Part shown: piece by piece, positions 34,613 through 44,182 of the stretch
How the letters are laid out: every line of letters begins with the position of its first letter
How positions within the stretch are numbered: position 1 is the stretch's first letter
NCBI GenBank assembly: GCA_025499705.1
Contig: JAFMVE010000020.1
Span: 1 to 64,000, forward strand
Source of the DNA: Carboxylicivirga caseinilyticus
GTDB taxonomy: Bacteria; Bacteroidota; Bacteroidia; Bacteroidales; Marinilabiliaceae
Direction: 5' to 3'
DNA: 64,000 bases
Notes under the pieces: generated by a model
What the model saw: the letters and a program-made list of their open reading frames with translations, nothing else
Database searches by the model: none
What the model was told of the DNA's origin: nothing
Translations under genes and position numbers: made by a program

Positions 34613-37600
34613 TTAGAATTTAAGATTTAGTCCAATTGTATAAACAGAAGGAATTGGATAGAACTGACGATCAATTCCATTAGGAACCTCAGGATTAAAT
34701 CCATTGTAATTAAACATTGTCAATGGTCTTTCTGCAGTTACAAATACAACTGCATCGGGCATTCCCGGACCAATTATGGAAGATCCCTTAAGTTTGTATG
34801 CTAACCTTACATTTTGAATTCTGAAGAAAGAACCATCTTCAACCAGATAGTCGCTAAAATTTTGGTTCCATCCTCTTCTCAAACCAGATGCCGAAGGATA
34901 TTTATTGGAAGTTCCATCTCCGTTCCATAGATTATTGGCCAATTCAGCATCAATGTTTGTATCGTTTGTCCAGATAATTTCCCCTCTCTTTCTGTTCAGA
35001 ATTTTGTTTCCACTTTGCCCCATTATATTCATCGAGAATTCAAGATTCTTGTAGCTTAATCCCAATACTCCACCATAAGTTAAATTTGGGAAATATGAAC
35101 CTAAGAATACCTTATCATCGTCATCAATAATATTATTGCCATCCTGATCAACAAATCTTAGATCCCCGGGAACAAGGCTGTTATCCTGTGCAACCTGATC
35201 ATTATCTATCTCACCTTGATTTTGATAAACACCCGCTACTTCGTAACCATAAAATGATAAAAGAGGCTCACCTATTTGAGATCTTTGACGAAACTCTGCA
35301 GAACCTCCATTTAGGTATTCCTGTCCGTATAGATCACGCACTTCGTTTTTAAGCGTAGCAAAATTAAATCCTAGTGTATATTTCAGATCACTGGTTATCT
35401 TTCCATTCCAGTTAACTGCCATTTCTAAACCAGAATTACGGATTACACCTACATTCTTCAAAACACTTCCAGACTGAAGCTTTAAACTCACAGGAATAGC
35501 AGCATTTTCTGTATCTCTTACATAATAATCAGCCTCAATATCCAGCTTATTTCCAAATAAGGTAGCATTTAAACCAATGTTGGTTCCGGTAACAGTTTCC
35601 CATCCCAGGTAACCAAATGTACTTGTTGTGGTGGTAGCATCAACCTGTGTGTCATCTATTGCCAGGTAAACCGGATTGGTTGTATTGGCTCCATCCTGAC
35701 GGGCAATTTTATCGTTACCTAAGCGCCCCCAACCTCCTCTTAATTTGAAATAATCAATAAAATTAGCTCCATCCATAAATGATTCCTCAGAAACCACCCA
35801 TCCTAAACCAAATGCAGGGAAAGTACCCCATTTTTCTTGATACTTTGAAGTTCCTTCTCTTCTCAATGTAAAATATGCAAGATATTTGCTCTTGTAATTA
35901 TATGAAGCACGACCAAAATATGAAATACCGTAAATTCGCTCAGCATTATCCTCAACAGATTTTGATGTTTCTGACTGTGACTGACCTATGTACCATGAAT
36001 TTTCATTCAATGGAATATCCTGTGCATATCCCTGCAGATAATCATACCATTCGTCGCGATAGGAAGTACCCAACATTAAACTGATGTTATGAGCTCCGAA
36101 ACTATCATTATAAGTCAGAACATTGTCAAGAAACTGATTGGTGTCAGATGACTTATAAGAAGAAATGCTTGAAAGTTCTCGGTTAGTATCATTTGTTACA
36201 TAGTAAGGTAATCCTACATTACGGCTTTTTAAATCCATTATGTACAAACTATAAGTAGTTTTTAGATTCAGCTTATTAGGAATCAGAGTAATATCTGTAT
36301 AAATACCCGTTAAAACTTTTCTGATATTTTGTCGATTACTCATATAATCCAGATTTAAGAATGGATTTTGAGAACCTCGGTAACCAATTAATTGAGCACT
36401 TGAGTACATACTTGCATTTGACATACCAGCGTCCATTAACTTATCATAGTTTTCCATGTCGTATTTAGGTAGTATTGGTACAGCATGATAAGCACTAAAC
36501 CATGCGCCATCATCAGCAATATACTTTGTACCATTACTAACATTTACATTCATACCAGCCTTCAGCCAGTTATTTACTTCGTGATCAAAGTTTCCTCTGA
36601 TATTTAATCTCTCATACGAGTTTTTGGCTGTTTCAAGCAAACCTTGTTGCTCATAATAACTTACGCCTAAAGAATAAGTGGTTGCTTCCGATCCACCTGT
36701 CATACTAATTGAATGGTTCTGCTGACGAGCTGTTTTTTTCATTATCTCGGCATACCAATCTGTATTTACATCAGGTACGTTAGGATTAATTCTGCTTCTT
36801 CCATAACGTTGCATGGCATTTTCAATAAACTGAATATCAGCTGCAGATCCTGTTTGATTAATATATTCCACAAACTGTTCAGCATTTGCCATTTGAAGAA
36901 CATTTTGTGGAACCTGCACTCCAATGTAACCTTCGTAAGTAACAGTAGCTTTTTTGCTTACACCACCTTTTTTAGTAGTAATCAACACTACACCATTTGC
37001 GGCCCTTACTCCATAAATAGCTGAAGCAGAAGCATCTTTAAGCACCGATAAACTTTCAATGTCTGATGGATTCAGGAAATCAATATTATCAAAATACATT
37101 CCATCCACTACATATAAAGGTTGTGAATTACTACTGGATGGATAAGAACCAATACCTCTGATTCGAACTGTGGGTTCTGTTCCGGGAGCACCGGCATTAA
37201 TAATCTGCATACCGGCAACCTTACCTTGTAGTGCCTGCATTGTTTGCCCGTTTGGACTTTTAACCAGTTCTTCTGACTTAACTGTAGTAATTGCTGATGT
37301 AAGATCCTTTACCCTTTGAGTACCATAACCTACTACAACTACTTCATCAACCAGTTGATTTGATTCTTCGAAAACAACATTTATTTCTGTTCTGCCTGCC
37401 ACAGGTATTTCCTGTGTATCAAAACCAATGAAGCTATAAACTATTATATCATCAGATGTGGCTTCAATAGTATAAAAACCTTCCAGATCGGTTATAGTTC
37501 CTGAGGATGAACCCTTAACAACTATTGAAACACCTGGGATTCCCAAATTATCTGTTCCGGTAACTTTACCTTTTACATTCAGTTGTTGCTGTGCAAAAAT

Positions 37601-37648
37601 TAAAGTCGAAACTAACAATAGAGAAATAACAAAAAGAGTTTTTTTCAT
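34613..37648 (-). CDS. SusC/RagA-type TonB-dependent outer-membrane transporter
   Basis: A 1011-residue TonB-dependent receptor that imports oligosaccharides with SusD. I start at ATG 37648 (MKKTLFVISLLLVSTLIFAQ, signal peptide). An upstream ATG at 37720 gives an implausible leader and lies upstream of the promoter -7 box. After the signal come a carboxypeptidase-like (CarbopepD_reg) domain (VKGKVTGTDNLGIPGVSIVVKGSSSGTITD), the TonB-box region DEVVVVGYGTQ, the plug domain with PTVRIRGIGSYP, and a ~22-strand barrel ending in GLNLKF. The -7 element TAATTTTG (minus) is at 37676-37683. The divergent regulator at 38033 probably controls it. Confidence 0.96.
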   Translation of the reverse strand: MKKTLFVISLLLVSTLIFAQQQLNVKGKVTGTDNLGIPGVSIVVKGSSSGTITDLEGFYTIEATSDDIIVYSFIGFDTQEIPVAGRTEINVVFEESNQLVDEVVVVGYGTQRVKDLTSAITTVKSEELVKSPNGQTMQALQGKVAGMQIINAGAPGTEPTVRIRGIGSYPSSSNSQPLYVVDGMYFDNIDFLNPSDIESLSVLKDASASAIYGVRAANGVVLITTKKGGVSKKATVTYEGYIGVQVPQNVLQMANAEQFVEYINQTGSAADIQFIENAMQRYGRSRINPNVPDVNTDWYAEIMKKTARQQNHSISMTGGSEATTYSLGVSYYEQQGLLETAKNSYERLNIRGNFDHEVNNWLKAGMNVNVSNGTKYIADDGAWFSAYHAVPILPKYDMENYDKLMDAGMSNASMYSSAQLIGYRGSQNPFLNLDYMSNRQNIRKVLTGIYTDITLIPNKLNLKTTYSLYIMDLKSRNVGLPYYVTNDTNRELSSISSYKSSDTNQFLDNVLTYNDSFGAHNISLMLGTSYRDEWYDYLQGYAQDIPLNENSWYIGQSQSETSKSVEDNAERIYGISYFGRASYNYKSKYLAYFTLRREGTSKYQEKWGTFPAFGLGWVVSEESFMDGANFIDYFKLRGGWGRLGNDKIARQDGANTTNPVYLAIDDTQVDATTTTSTFGYLGWETVTGTNIGLNATLFGNKLDIEADYYVRDTENAAIPVSLKLQSGSVLKNVGVIRNSGLEMAVNWNGKITSDLKYTLGFNFATLKNEVRDLYGQEYLNGGSAEFRQRSQIGEPLLSFYGYEVAGVYQNQGEIDNDQVAQDNSLVPGDLRFVDQDGNNIIDDDDKVFLGSYFPNLTYGGVLGLSYKNLEFSMNIMGQSGNKILNRKRGEIIWTNDTNIDAELANNLWNGDGTSNKYPSASGLRRGWNQNFSDYLVEDGSFFRIQNVRLAYKLKGSSIIGPGMPDAVVFVTAERPLTMFNYNGFNPEVPNGIDRQFYPIPSVYTIGLNLKF

Positions 37649-38032
37649 GATGTTAGATTTATTAGTTCGCTGGTTCAAAATTAAAGAGGCGATTGTTGCA
37701 AGTAAAATAATAGTATACACGACAAACTCTCAATGTTAAAAAGTGCTAATTTTCTTTTTCACAATTACCTCACCAATTCAAAACATTTTATTGCAAAACA
37801 TTATATACCTGATAGATATAATTTTCATTTTTTAACATTTAACTATTTGCAAATGTTAAAATATTTCACAAATAATGAGTTGAATACTTTAAAAAAGCCC
37901 CTAATTACAGCCATATTATTCTTTTAAATCATCTCAATTTGTGAATAATTCTTAATTTTAGAGCATATTTGTTGAAACAAATAACCAAACAGCACATCTA
38001 AGTTTTTTTTAAGTAATCAATATTTAAGTTGT
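37649..38032. other. Divergent control region of the PUL
   Basis: 384 nt between susC and its putative regulator. Apart from the susC -7 box it is very AT-rich. I found no clear inverted repeat for the LuxR-type HTH and no convincing coding frame on either strand. Confidence 0.5.
37676..37683 (-). promoter_or_regulatory. -7 element of the susC operon
   Basis: The minus strand reads TAATTTTG (TAnnTTTG) 28 nt upstream of the susC ATG. No -33 TTG lies at 18-21 nt, which fits a promoter that needs an activator. Confidence 0.5.
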
Positions 38033-40867
38033 ATGATTAAATTAAATTTAATCTTTAGGAGAGTAATACTTATCATCTTTCTTATTTTACTTAATTACCA
38101 ATTCATTCTTACTGCCCAAACAAACAGAAGCTTTTCAAAAAAAGAGTATCATGCAGCAAGCCAAAACTGGTCTGTTGGTTTTGATAATAATGGCTATGCT
38201 TATTTCTGTAACAGTACCGCATTATTACAATTTGACGGAGTGACATGGAAATCTTATCCTTCACCCAACAGTACAATTATCAGAGCTGTTGCCATAGATA
38301 AAAACAACCGCATATACACAGGTGGTTATAGAGAGCTCGGATATTGGGAGAATAATGGAAATAATGAACTTACTTATTATTCATTAACGCACCTTGTTGA
38401 AAAGCAATTTACCAACAATGAAGAGTTTTGGAGTATCTTTATCACAGATGAATCTGTTATATTTCATTCCTTTTCTAAAATATACATTTATAAAAATGAT
38501 ACCTTCTCAATTATTCAACCTGGTGGTTTTATAAATTTTGCAACCAAGGTAAATAATTCTGTTTATATAGCTATTCTCAATCAAGGTATTTACAGATTAA
38601 ATAATCAACAACTCACTCCACTAATTACTGATGACTTTTTAAAAAGTAAGTTAATCAGGTTCCTTGCTCACGATCGTGAATTGGATGTTTACTATGTAGG
38701 TACTGAATCTGACGGTCTTTTCAGTTATAATGAGGAAACTAAAAAAATAGAAATAACAAGCACAAGCATTCAGCCATTTCTAATTAAAAATCAGATTAAT
38801 AAAGGAATTTTAAATCATAATGGTGATTTTATATTAGGAACCATTTTAGATGGGGTGATTTCTTTTAATAAAAATGGAAAAGTCATATTTCATTACAATA
38901 AAGAAAATGGATTACAAAGCAACACCGTTTTAGGTATTGTAATGGATAATCTTAGTAATATATGGTTGGCTTTAGATAACGGCATCGAGTTTATTCCCGG
39001 ATCATTTGATGGTAAAAAAAGATTTTTCTATTCTGAAGAATTAGGAGCCGTATATAGTGCTGCATTGTATAATAATCAATTATATATTGGTACAAACCAG
39101 GGTTTATACACTACTCCGTGGAATAGTAAGGATGAAAAATTTGAACTCTTAGATAATACGCAAGGTCAAATATGGGATTGTAATGTAATTGATAACAAGT
39201 TATTCGTTGGTCATAATTCCGGCACCTTCATGATTGAGAATAATAAAATGGAGACCATCTCAAATTATGCAGGTGCTTATTCAATAACCCGTCATCCTCA
39301 AAATCCTGATATTCTAATTCAAGGTACATACAATGATTTAATTGTATATAAAAGAACAAATGGAGAATGGCATTTCTCCAATACAATTAAGGGTTTCAAT
39401 AATTTAATTCGTTTTGTTGAATTTGATCACCTTGGAAATTTATGGGCAAGTCACAATTATAGAGGCGTTTATAAATTGAGATTAAATGAAACATTAGACA
39501 GCATAATATCCATCAGACATTACGAAAAAATAGATACAAATAATAAAAACATCAGAAATCCAAAGGCTTTCAAAGTTGAGGGCAGAATTGTAATTACATC
39601 TGGTGAAGATATATATACCTACGATGATTTGAATGATACCATTATATTATACAATGATTTTAATAATAAACTGGGAGATTTTAAATCATCCCACAGGATA
39701 ATTCCTGCCGGCAAACATAAATACTGGTTTATCAATAAACAAGGTATGGCATGCTTTGATATTAGGCCGGATGATATTCGTCTTTTAAAAATGTATCCGA
39801 ATGCAGTTTTTCAGGATCATTTGATTCCAACCCATGAAAATGTTATTCAGTTTAATGATTCTAGCATACTTGTTAGCATGGAGAACGGTTATGCTTTACT
39901 TAATCCACTTAGTAAATCTGAAGGGGATGAAGTAAGTAATTTCGTACCAATATTAAGAGAAGCCAAATGTGATGATGGAAAAAAAGAGATTGTTAGTCTT
40001 AATGTCTCAGAAACATCATATTCATTACCCAACAGATTAAATAACATCACTTTCCGATATTCATTTCCAATAATAAATGGAGATCCTACACAATTTCAAT
40101 ATAAAATTGAAGGTTTATCTAACGAATGGTCTGTACTTACAGATGAGCCAATATTCGAAATAAGAAGGATTCCGCCAGGTGAATATACAATATTGGTAAG
40201 AGCCATAAACAATTGGAATAAATACTCTAAAACCAGTGAATTACATTTTAAAATTAATCATCCCTGGTATCAATCATGGCAGGCAATCACGATGTATTTT
40301 ATTCTTATTAGCATTTTATTTGGATTGTCAAGACGAATTACCACCCGAAAAATAAAACTAAAAGAGAGGCGAAAAAGAGAAGAAAAGGAAAAAGAACTCA
40401 TTAAACTTAGAAACGAAAAATTAAGAGATGAATTGTCTCATAAAAGTCAGCAACTGGCGGGTTCAACCATGGGAATTATAAAGAAAAACGAGTTTTTAAT
40501 GTCATTAAAAGCAAAAATTAAAAAGCAAAAAGATGCATTAGGGACCCGTTATCCAGATAAGTATTATCAGGAATTAATTAATAAGATTGATGAGAATATT
40601 TCAGGGCAGGATGACTGGCACATCTTCGAAGCAAATTTTGAACAGGCACATGAAACCTTTCTGAAAACATTAAAAGCTAATTACCCAGAACTGACACCAA
40701 GTGATTTAAGATTATGTGCATATCTTAGAATTAATTTAACATCAAAAGACATTGCACCTTTACTAGGAATCTCTGTTAGAGGAGTTGAGAATCACCGGTA
40801 TCGTTTGCGAAAAAAATTAGGATTAGAAGGTGATGAAAATTTAGTTGATTTCATTATTAATGTTTAA
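38033..40867 (+). CDS. Membrane-spanning one-component regulator: propeller, Y_Y_Y, LuxR HTH
   Basis: A 944-residue inner-membrane regulator. Signal/anchor residues 1-29, then a periplasmic two-component-regulator-propeller region with repeats such as NIWLALDNGIEFIPG and NLWASHNYRGVYKLR. A Y_Y_Y domain occupies about 665-738 (FQYKIEGLSNEWSVLTDE, IPPGEYTILVRAINNW), and a single TM helix about 750-768. A basic coiled coil of ~45 residues leads to a C-terminal LuxR-like HTH (about 886-935, LTPSDLRLCAYLRINLTSKDIAPLLGISVRGVENHRYRLRKKL). There is no HisKA, HATPase or receiver, so unlike a hybrid two-component system it should pass the sugar signal straight to DNA binding. It diverges from susC, which it probably controls. 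Confidence 0.88.
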   Translation: MIKLNLIFRRVILIIFLILLNYQFILTAQTNRSFSKKEYHAASQNWSVGFDNNGYAYFCNSTALLQFDGVTWKSYPSPNSTIIRAVAIDKNNRIYTGGYRELGYWENNGNNELTYYSLTHLVEKQFTNNEEFWSIFITDESVIFHSFSKIYIYKNDTFSIIQPGGFINFATKVNNSVYIAILNQGIYRLNNQQLTPLITDDFLKSKLIRFLAHDRELDVYYVGTESDGLFSYNEETKKIEITSTSIQPFLIKNQINKGILNHNGDFILGTILDGVISFNKNGKVIFHYNKENGLQSNTVLGIVMDNLSNIWLALDNGIEFIPGSFDGKKRFFYSEELGAVYSAALYNNQLYIGTNQGLYTTPWNSKDEKFELLDNTQGQIWDCNVIDNKLFVGHNSGTFMIENNKMETISNYAGAYSITRHPQNPDILIQGTYNDLIVYKRTNGEWHFSNTIKGFNNLIRFVEFDHLGNLWASHNYRGVYKLRLNETLDSIISIRHYEKIDTNNKNIRNPKAFKVEGRIVITSGEDIYTYDDLNDTIILYNDFNNKLGDFKSSHRIIPAGKHKYWFINKQGMACFDIRPDDIRLLKMYPNAVFQDHLIPTHENVIQFNDSSILVSMENGYALLNPLSKSEGDEVSNFVPILREAKCDDGKKEIVSLNVSETSYSLPNRLNNITFRYSFPIINGDPTQFQYKIEGLSNEWSVLTDEPIFEIRRIPPGEYTILVRAINNWNKYSKTSELHFKINHPWYQSWQAITMYFILISILFGLSRRITTRKIKLKERRKREEKEKELIKLRNEKLRDELSHKSQQLAGSTMGIIKKNEFLMSLKAKIKKQKDALGTRYPDKYYQELINKIDENISGQDDWHIFEANFEQAHETFLKTLKANYPELTPSDLRLCAYLRINLTSKDIAPLLGISVRGVENHRYRLRKKLGLEGDENLVDFIINV

Positions 40868-41051
40868 TTTCGCCATTGAATACATCCAGCCCAATAAAAC
40901 CATTCATTGACCTAAAAACTAAGTACTTAAAAACAATAACTAAAATAATTTAGAATGTAATTGCATTGTAATCAATTATCGTTTCACAATCAATTAACTT
41001 ATTTAATACTAATTAACTACATATTATTAACTATTTAAATAATTCTCAAAG

Positions 41052-41059
41052 TATTTTTG
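41052..41059 (+). promoter_or_regulatory. -7 element of the 41082 gene
   Basis: TATTTTTG (TAnnTTTG) ends 22 nt before the ATG. No -33 element found. Confidence 0.4.
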
Positions 41060-41081
41060 TATTCGGAATTTTTACCCTGTT

Positions 41082-41543
41082 ATGAAAGCTAAAACGGATT
41101 ATATATTATTCCCTGAGTGTAAACTTGTTGTAGAATTGTACCAAGGTTCAATTTATGTTGACGATATTCTGCAACTAAAATTACGAAGTGCACAGGACAA
41201 AAACTACCAGCCCGATTTTAGTGTTATCATGGATTTCAGACCTGCTACGATAGTTGGTGGTTCTATTGAAGTTAATGAATACGTTACCAAATTAAAACAA
41301 TTGCCAACAATTCTCGGTGAAAGGTACGTATCTGTTCTTACCAGTAAACCCAATGAAGTCGTTGTTGCTACTTTATTCGAATTATTTAATCGGGAACTAC
41401 CAATTGTTTCCAAGATATTCTCAACTCAGGATGCTGCCATAAACTGGCTGTCAAATGTTAATTCAGGAATAATTAACTGTTATAAGAATTTAGATAAACT
41501 ACAGGAGATTCTTACTAAGCAGGCTCATTTAGCAACAGAATAA
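41082..41543 (+). CDS. Small protein, possible STAS/SpoIIAA-like fold
   Basis: A 153-residue cytoplasmic protein. The alternation of strands and helices (LVVELYQGSIYVDDILQLKLR, FSVIMDFRPATI, VNEYVTKLKQLPTILGERYVSVLTSKP, VVATLFELFNRELPIVSKIFSTQDAAINWL) resembles the STAS/SpoIIAA-like group, often of about 130-150 residues in Bacteroidota. It lacks a clear phosphorylatable Ser/Thr in a classical DS motif, so a role in anti-sigma control is not supported. Isolated gene with its own promoter, 289 nt before ahpC. Confidence 0.5.
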   Translation: MKAKTDYILFPECKLVVELYQGSIYVDDILQLKLRSAQDKNYQPDFSVIMDFRPATIVGGSIEVNEYVTKLKQLPTILGERYVSVLTSKPNEVVVATLFELFNRELPIVSKIFSTQDAAINWLSNVNSGIINCYKNLDKLQEILTKQAHLATE

Positions 41544-41720
41544 ACCTTCTTTTTTTTCTTTTTCAGAATTTACATCAGTATTTTGATCAAATTCTTTCAA
41601 GTGTTCTCAGTCTGATATTTTACTTTCTGATATTTCTTTTTCAAAATAAAATGCAGTAGCAAATTATTAATTTGCTAGTGTTATGTATTCATATTGTGCA
41701 TATTGTCTTTCAATATAAAT

Positions 41721-41781
41721 ATCATCTATGCGGTCATTAATATTATCTATTTGATTTATGACGATCATTATTCTAGTTTTG
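41721..41781 (+). promoter_or_regulatory. ahpC promoter with paired direct repeats
   Basis: TTTG (41750-41753), 20 nt, TAGTTTTG (41774-41781) is a near-ideal Bacteroidota promoter 51 nt before the ahpC ATG. Upstream, ATCATCTAT (41721-41729) and ATTATCTAT (41742-41750) repeat at 21-nt spacing (two helical turns), suitable for an activator such as OxyR, which is only a suggestion. Confidence 0.6.
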
Positions 41782-41832
41782 CTGATGTAAAAAGAACGAA
41801 ACAAATAGTATTAATATTAAAACATTGAAATT

Positions 41833-42396
41833 ATGTCACAAATTGGAAAAGAGATTGTAGATTTTAAGGTACAAGCTTACGTAAACGAGGATTTTAAAAC
41901 AGTATCAAAAGAAGATGTACTTGGGAAATGGTCAATCTTTTTCTTCTATCCTGCCGATTTTACTTTTGTATGTCCAACTGAGTTAGAAGACCTGGCAAAT
42001 AAATACGATGAGTTTGCTGCAACTGGTACTGAAATTTATTCTGTTTCAACAGATACTCATTTTGTACACAAAGCATGGCACGATACATCTGATACAATCA
42101 AAAAGATTAAATATCCTATGTTAGCCGATCCAACCGGAGTTCTTTCTCGTGGATTTGATGTTATGATTGAAGAAGCTGGTTTGGCCGAAAGAGGAACTTT
42201 TATTGTTAATCCACAGGGAGAAATAGTTGCTTACGAAGTAGTTGCCGGAAATGTTGGTCGTAATGCAGATGAACTATTACGTCGATTGAAAGCTTTGCAG
42301 TTTGTTGCAGAACATCCAGCTGAAGTTTGTCCGGCTAAATGGGAAGAAGGCGCTAAAACTTTGGAACCAAGTATTGACCTAGTTGGTAAAATCTAA
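41833..42396 (+). CDS. ahpC: Peroxiredoxin AhpC (alkyl hydroperoxide reductase subunit C)
   Basis: A 187-residue typical 2-Cys peroxiredoxin that reduces H2O2 and organic peroxides in the cytoplasm. The peroxidatic Cys is in FFFYPADFTFVCPTELEDL (about residue 48) and the resolving Cys in HPAEVCPAKWEEG (about 167). The catalytic Thr and Arg environment (DFTFVCPTE, ERGTFIVNP) is intact. It has a strong promoter with upstream direct repeats. The partner flavoprotein AhpF is encoded 112 nt downstream, behind a hairpin that should make ahpC mRNA more abundant. Confidence 0.97.
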   Translation: MSQIGKEIVDFKVQAYVNEDFKTVSKEDVLGKWSIFFFYPADFTFVCPTELEDLANKYDEFAATGTEIYSVSTDTHFVHKAWHDTSDTIKKIKYPMLADPTGVLSRGFDVMIEEAGLAERGTFIVNPQGEIVAYEVVAGNVGRNADELLRRLKALQFVAEHPAEVCPAKWEEGAKTLEPSIDLVGKI

Positions 42397-42430
42397 TTTT
42401 TTAAGAAATTAAGTTACCTATATAATTATC

Positions 42431-42473
42431 AGGCTCCACTCCTATCAACTAAAAATGAGTGGAGCCTCTTTTT
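42431..42473 (+). terminator. Terminator/attenuator between ahpC and ahpF
   Basis: AGGCTCCACTC (42431-42441) pairs exactly with GAGTGGAGCCT (42457-42467), followed by CTTTTTAAG. It would let part of transcription read into ahpF. Confidence 0.75.
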
Positions 42474-42508
42474 AAGAACCCCGACCATCACCAATAAAAT
42501 ATAAGATT

Positions 42509-44068
42509 ATGTTAGAACAAACTATAAAAGACCAGGTACGATCATTATTCAGTAACCTTAAAAACAAGTATACTTTTGCCATTACTGTTTCAGATGACCA
42601 CAAAAGTAAAAATGAATTAGTTTCATTGCTTGAAGATGTTGCATCGTGCTCAGATAATGTTAATGTTAAAATAGATTCAGGTGATGGGTTGTCTTTTACG
42701 ATATTAAAAAATGACAAAACAACCAATGTAATATTTAGGGCTGTTCCTAATGGTCATGAGTTTACAACTTTATTATTGGCTGTTCTGAATCAGGATGGCA
42801 TAGGTAAAAACTTACCTGATGAAATTCTTACTCAACGCATTAATAATATCAATCAGAAGGTTGAATTAAAAAGCTATATTTCTCTAACCTGTACGAATTG
42901 TCCAGACGTTGTTCAGGCCTTAAATATAATGGCTTTCAACAATCCTTATATTTCGCATGAAATAATTGATGGATCGATCAATCAGGAGGAAGTAGACCGA
43001 TTGGGTATACAAGCTGTACCTACCGTTTATGCAAACGGCGAACAACTGCATGTGGGTCGCTCAACTATGATTGAATTGATTTCTAAAATTGAAAATCAAC
43101 TTGGAACCGAATTTAAGCCAACAAGTGAAGTTAAAAAAGAATATGATGTAGTTGTTGTGGGTGGTGGACCGGCAGGTGCTTCTGCAGCTATTTACTCAGC
43201 GCGTAAAGGTTTTAAAGTTGCATTGGTTGCCGAGAAAATTGGAGGCCAGGTAACCGAAACGGTTGCTATCGAAAATATGATTTCGGTACCTAAAACTACA
43301 GGTAGTGAATTAGCCGGAAATTTAATTCAGCATCTTAACGATTACCCGATAGACATATTAGAAAACCGACTTATAGAAAAAATTGAACTGGAGAACGGTA
43401 TTAAAAAATTAACCTCTTCATTAGGAGAAAGCCTAACAACTCCTGCATTAATAATTGCTACAGGCGCCAGTTGGCGTAAACTGGGTATACCAGGAGAAAC
43501 AGAGTACATCGGTTCCGGAGTAGCCTTTTGTACCCATTGCGACGGTCCTTTCTACAAGAATAAGAAGGTTGTTGTAATTGGCGGCGGTAACTCAGGATTA
43601 GAAGCTGCAATTGATCTTTCTTCCATTGCGAAAGATGTTACTGTTCTTGAATTCATGGATTCCTTAAAAGGTGATCAGGTATTACAGGATAAGTTGGCAG
43701 GATTGCCTAATGTAAAAATTGTTACCAATGCTCAAACTCTGGCCATAGACGGAGACGGTAGTAAGGTAAATGCTTTAAAATATAAAAACAGAACAACTGA
43801 GAAGGAAGAAACTATTTCAACCGATGGAGTATTCGTACAAATAGGTTTGCAGGCCAATAGTAAGGTATTTGCCGATCTAGTTGAAACCAATCGTATGGGT
43901 GAAATTGAAATAGATGCACACTGTAGAACAAAACAAGCGGGAATTTATGCAGCAGGCGATGTGTCGGTTGTTCCTTACAAACAAATTGTAATTGCTATGG
44001 GTGAAGGCTCAAAAGCAGCATTATCAGCGTTTGAAGACAATATTAAAGGAAAATTAATCGCGAATTAA
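42509..44068 (+). CDS. ahpF: Alkyl hydroperoxide reductase subunit F (AhpF)
   Basis: A 519-residue NADH-dependent flavoprotein that recycles AhpC. The N-terminal tandem thioredoxin-fold region carries [14 protein letters not shown] (Cys129/Cys132-like redox pair). The thioredoxin-reductase-like part has the FAD-binding [21 protein letters not shown], the active-site CTHC in [16 protein letters not shown], the NAD-binding [18 protein letters not shown], and the terminal [31 protein letters not shown]. The length equals E. coli AhpF (521). It is placed after ahpC with a hairpin between. Confidence 0.97.
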   Translation: MLEQTIKDQVRSLFSNLKNKYTFAITVSDDHKSKNELVSLLEDVASCSDNVNVKIDSGDGLSFTILKNDKTTNVIFRAVPNGHEFTTLLLAVLNQDGIGKNLPDEILTQRINNINQKVELKSYISLTCTNCPDVVQALNIMAFNNPYISHEIIDGSINQEEVDRLGIQAVPTVYANGEQLHVGRSTMIELISKIENQLGTEFKPTSEVKKEYDVVVVGGGPAGASAAIYSARKGFKVALVAEKIGGQVTETVAIENMISVPKTTGSELAGNLIQHLNDYPIDILENRLIEKIELENGIKKLTSSLGESLTTPALIIATGASWRKLGIPGETEYIGSGVAFCTHCDGPFYKNKKVVVIGGGNSGLEAAIDLSSIAKDVTVLEFMDSLKGDQVLQDKLAGLPNVKIVTNAQTLAIDGDGSKVNALKYKNRTTEKEETISTDGVFVQIGLQANSKVFADLVETNRMGEIEIDAHCRTKQAGIYAAGDVSVVPYKQIVIAMGEGSKAALSAFEDNIKGKLIAN

Positions 44069-44089
44069 TACTATCTTTTTTATATACTC

Positions 44090-44124
44090 AGGTTCATTGC
44101 TTTTAAGTGATGAACCTTTTTTTG
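44090..44124 (+). terminator. Terminator after ahpF
   Basis: AGGTTCAT (44090-44097) pairs with ATGAACCT (44110-44117), followed by seven T residues. Confidence 0.75.
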
Positions 44125-44154
44125 TTTTATCCACTATACATTTTCATACCTTTG
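44121..44154 (+). promoter_or_regulatory. Promoter of the MFS transporter gene
   Basis: TTTG (44121-44124), 22 nt, then TACCTTTG (44147-44154), a perfect TAnnTTTG. The spacing is slightly long. The -33 element lies in the T tail of the ahpF terminator. Confidence 0.5.
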
Positions 44155-44182
44155 ATATATCTCACAATTAATTGAAGAAGGA

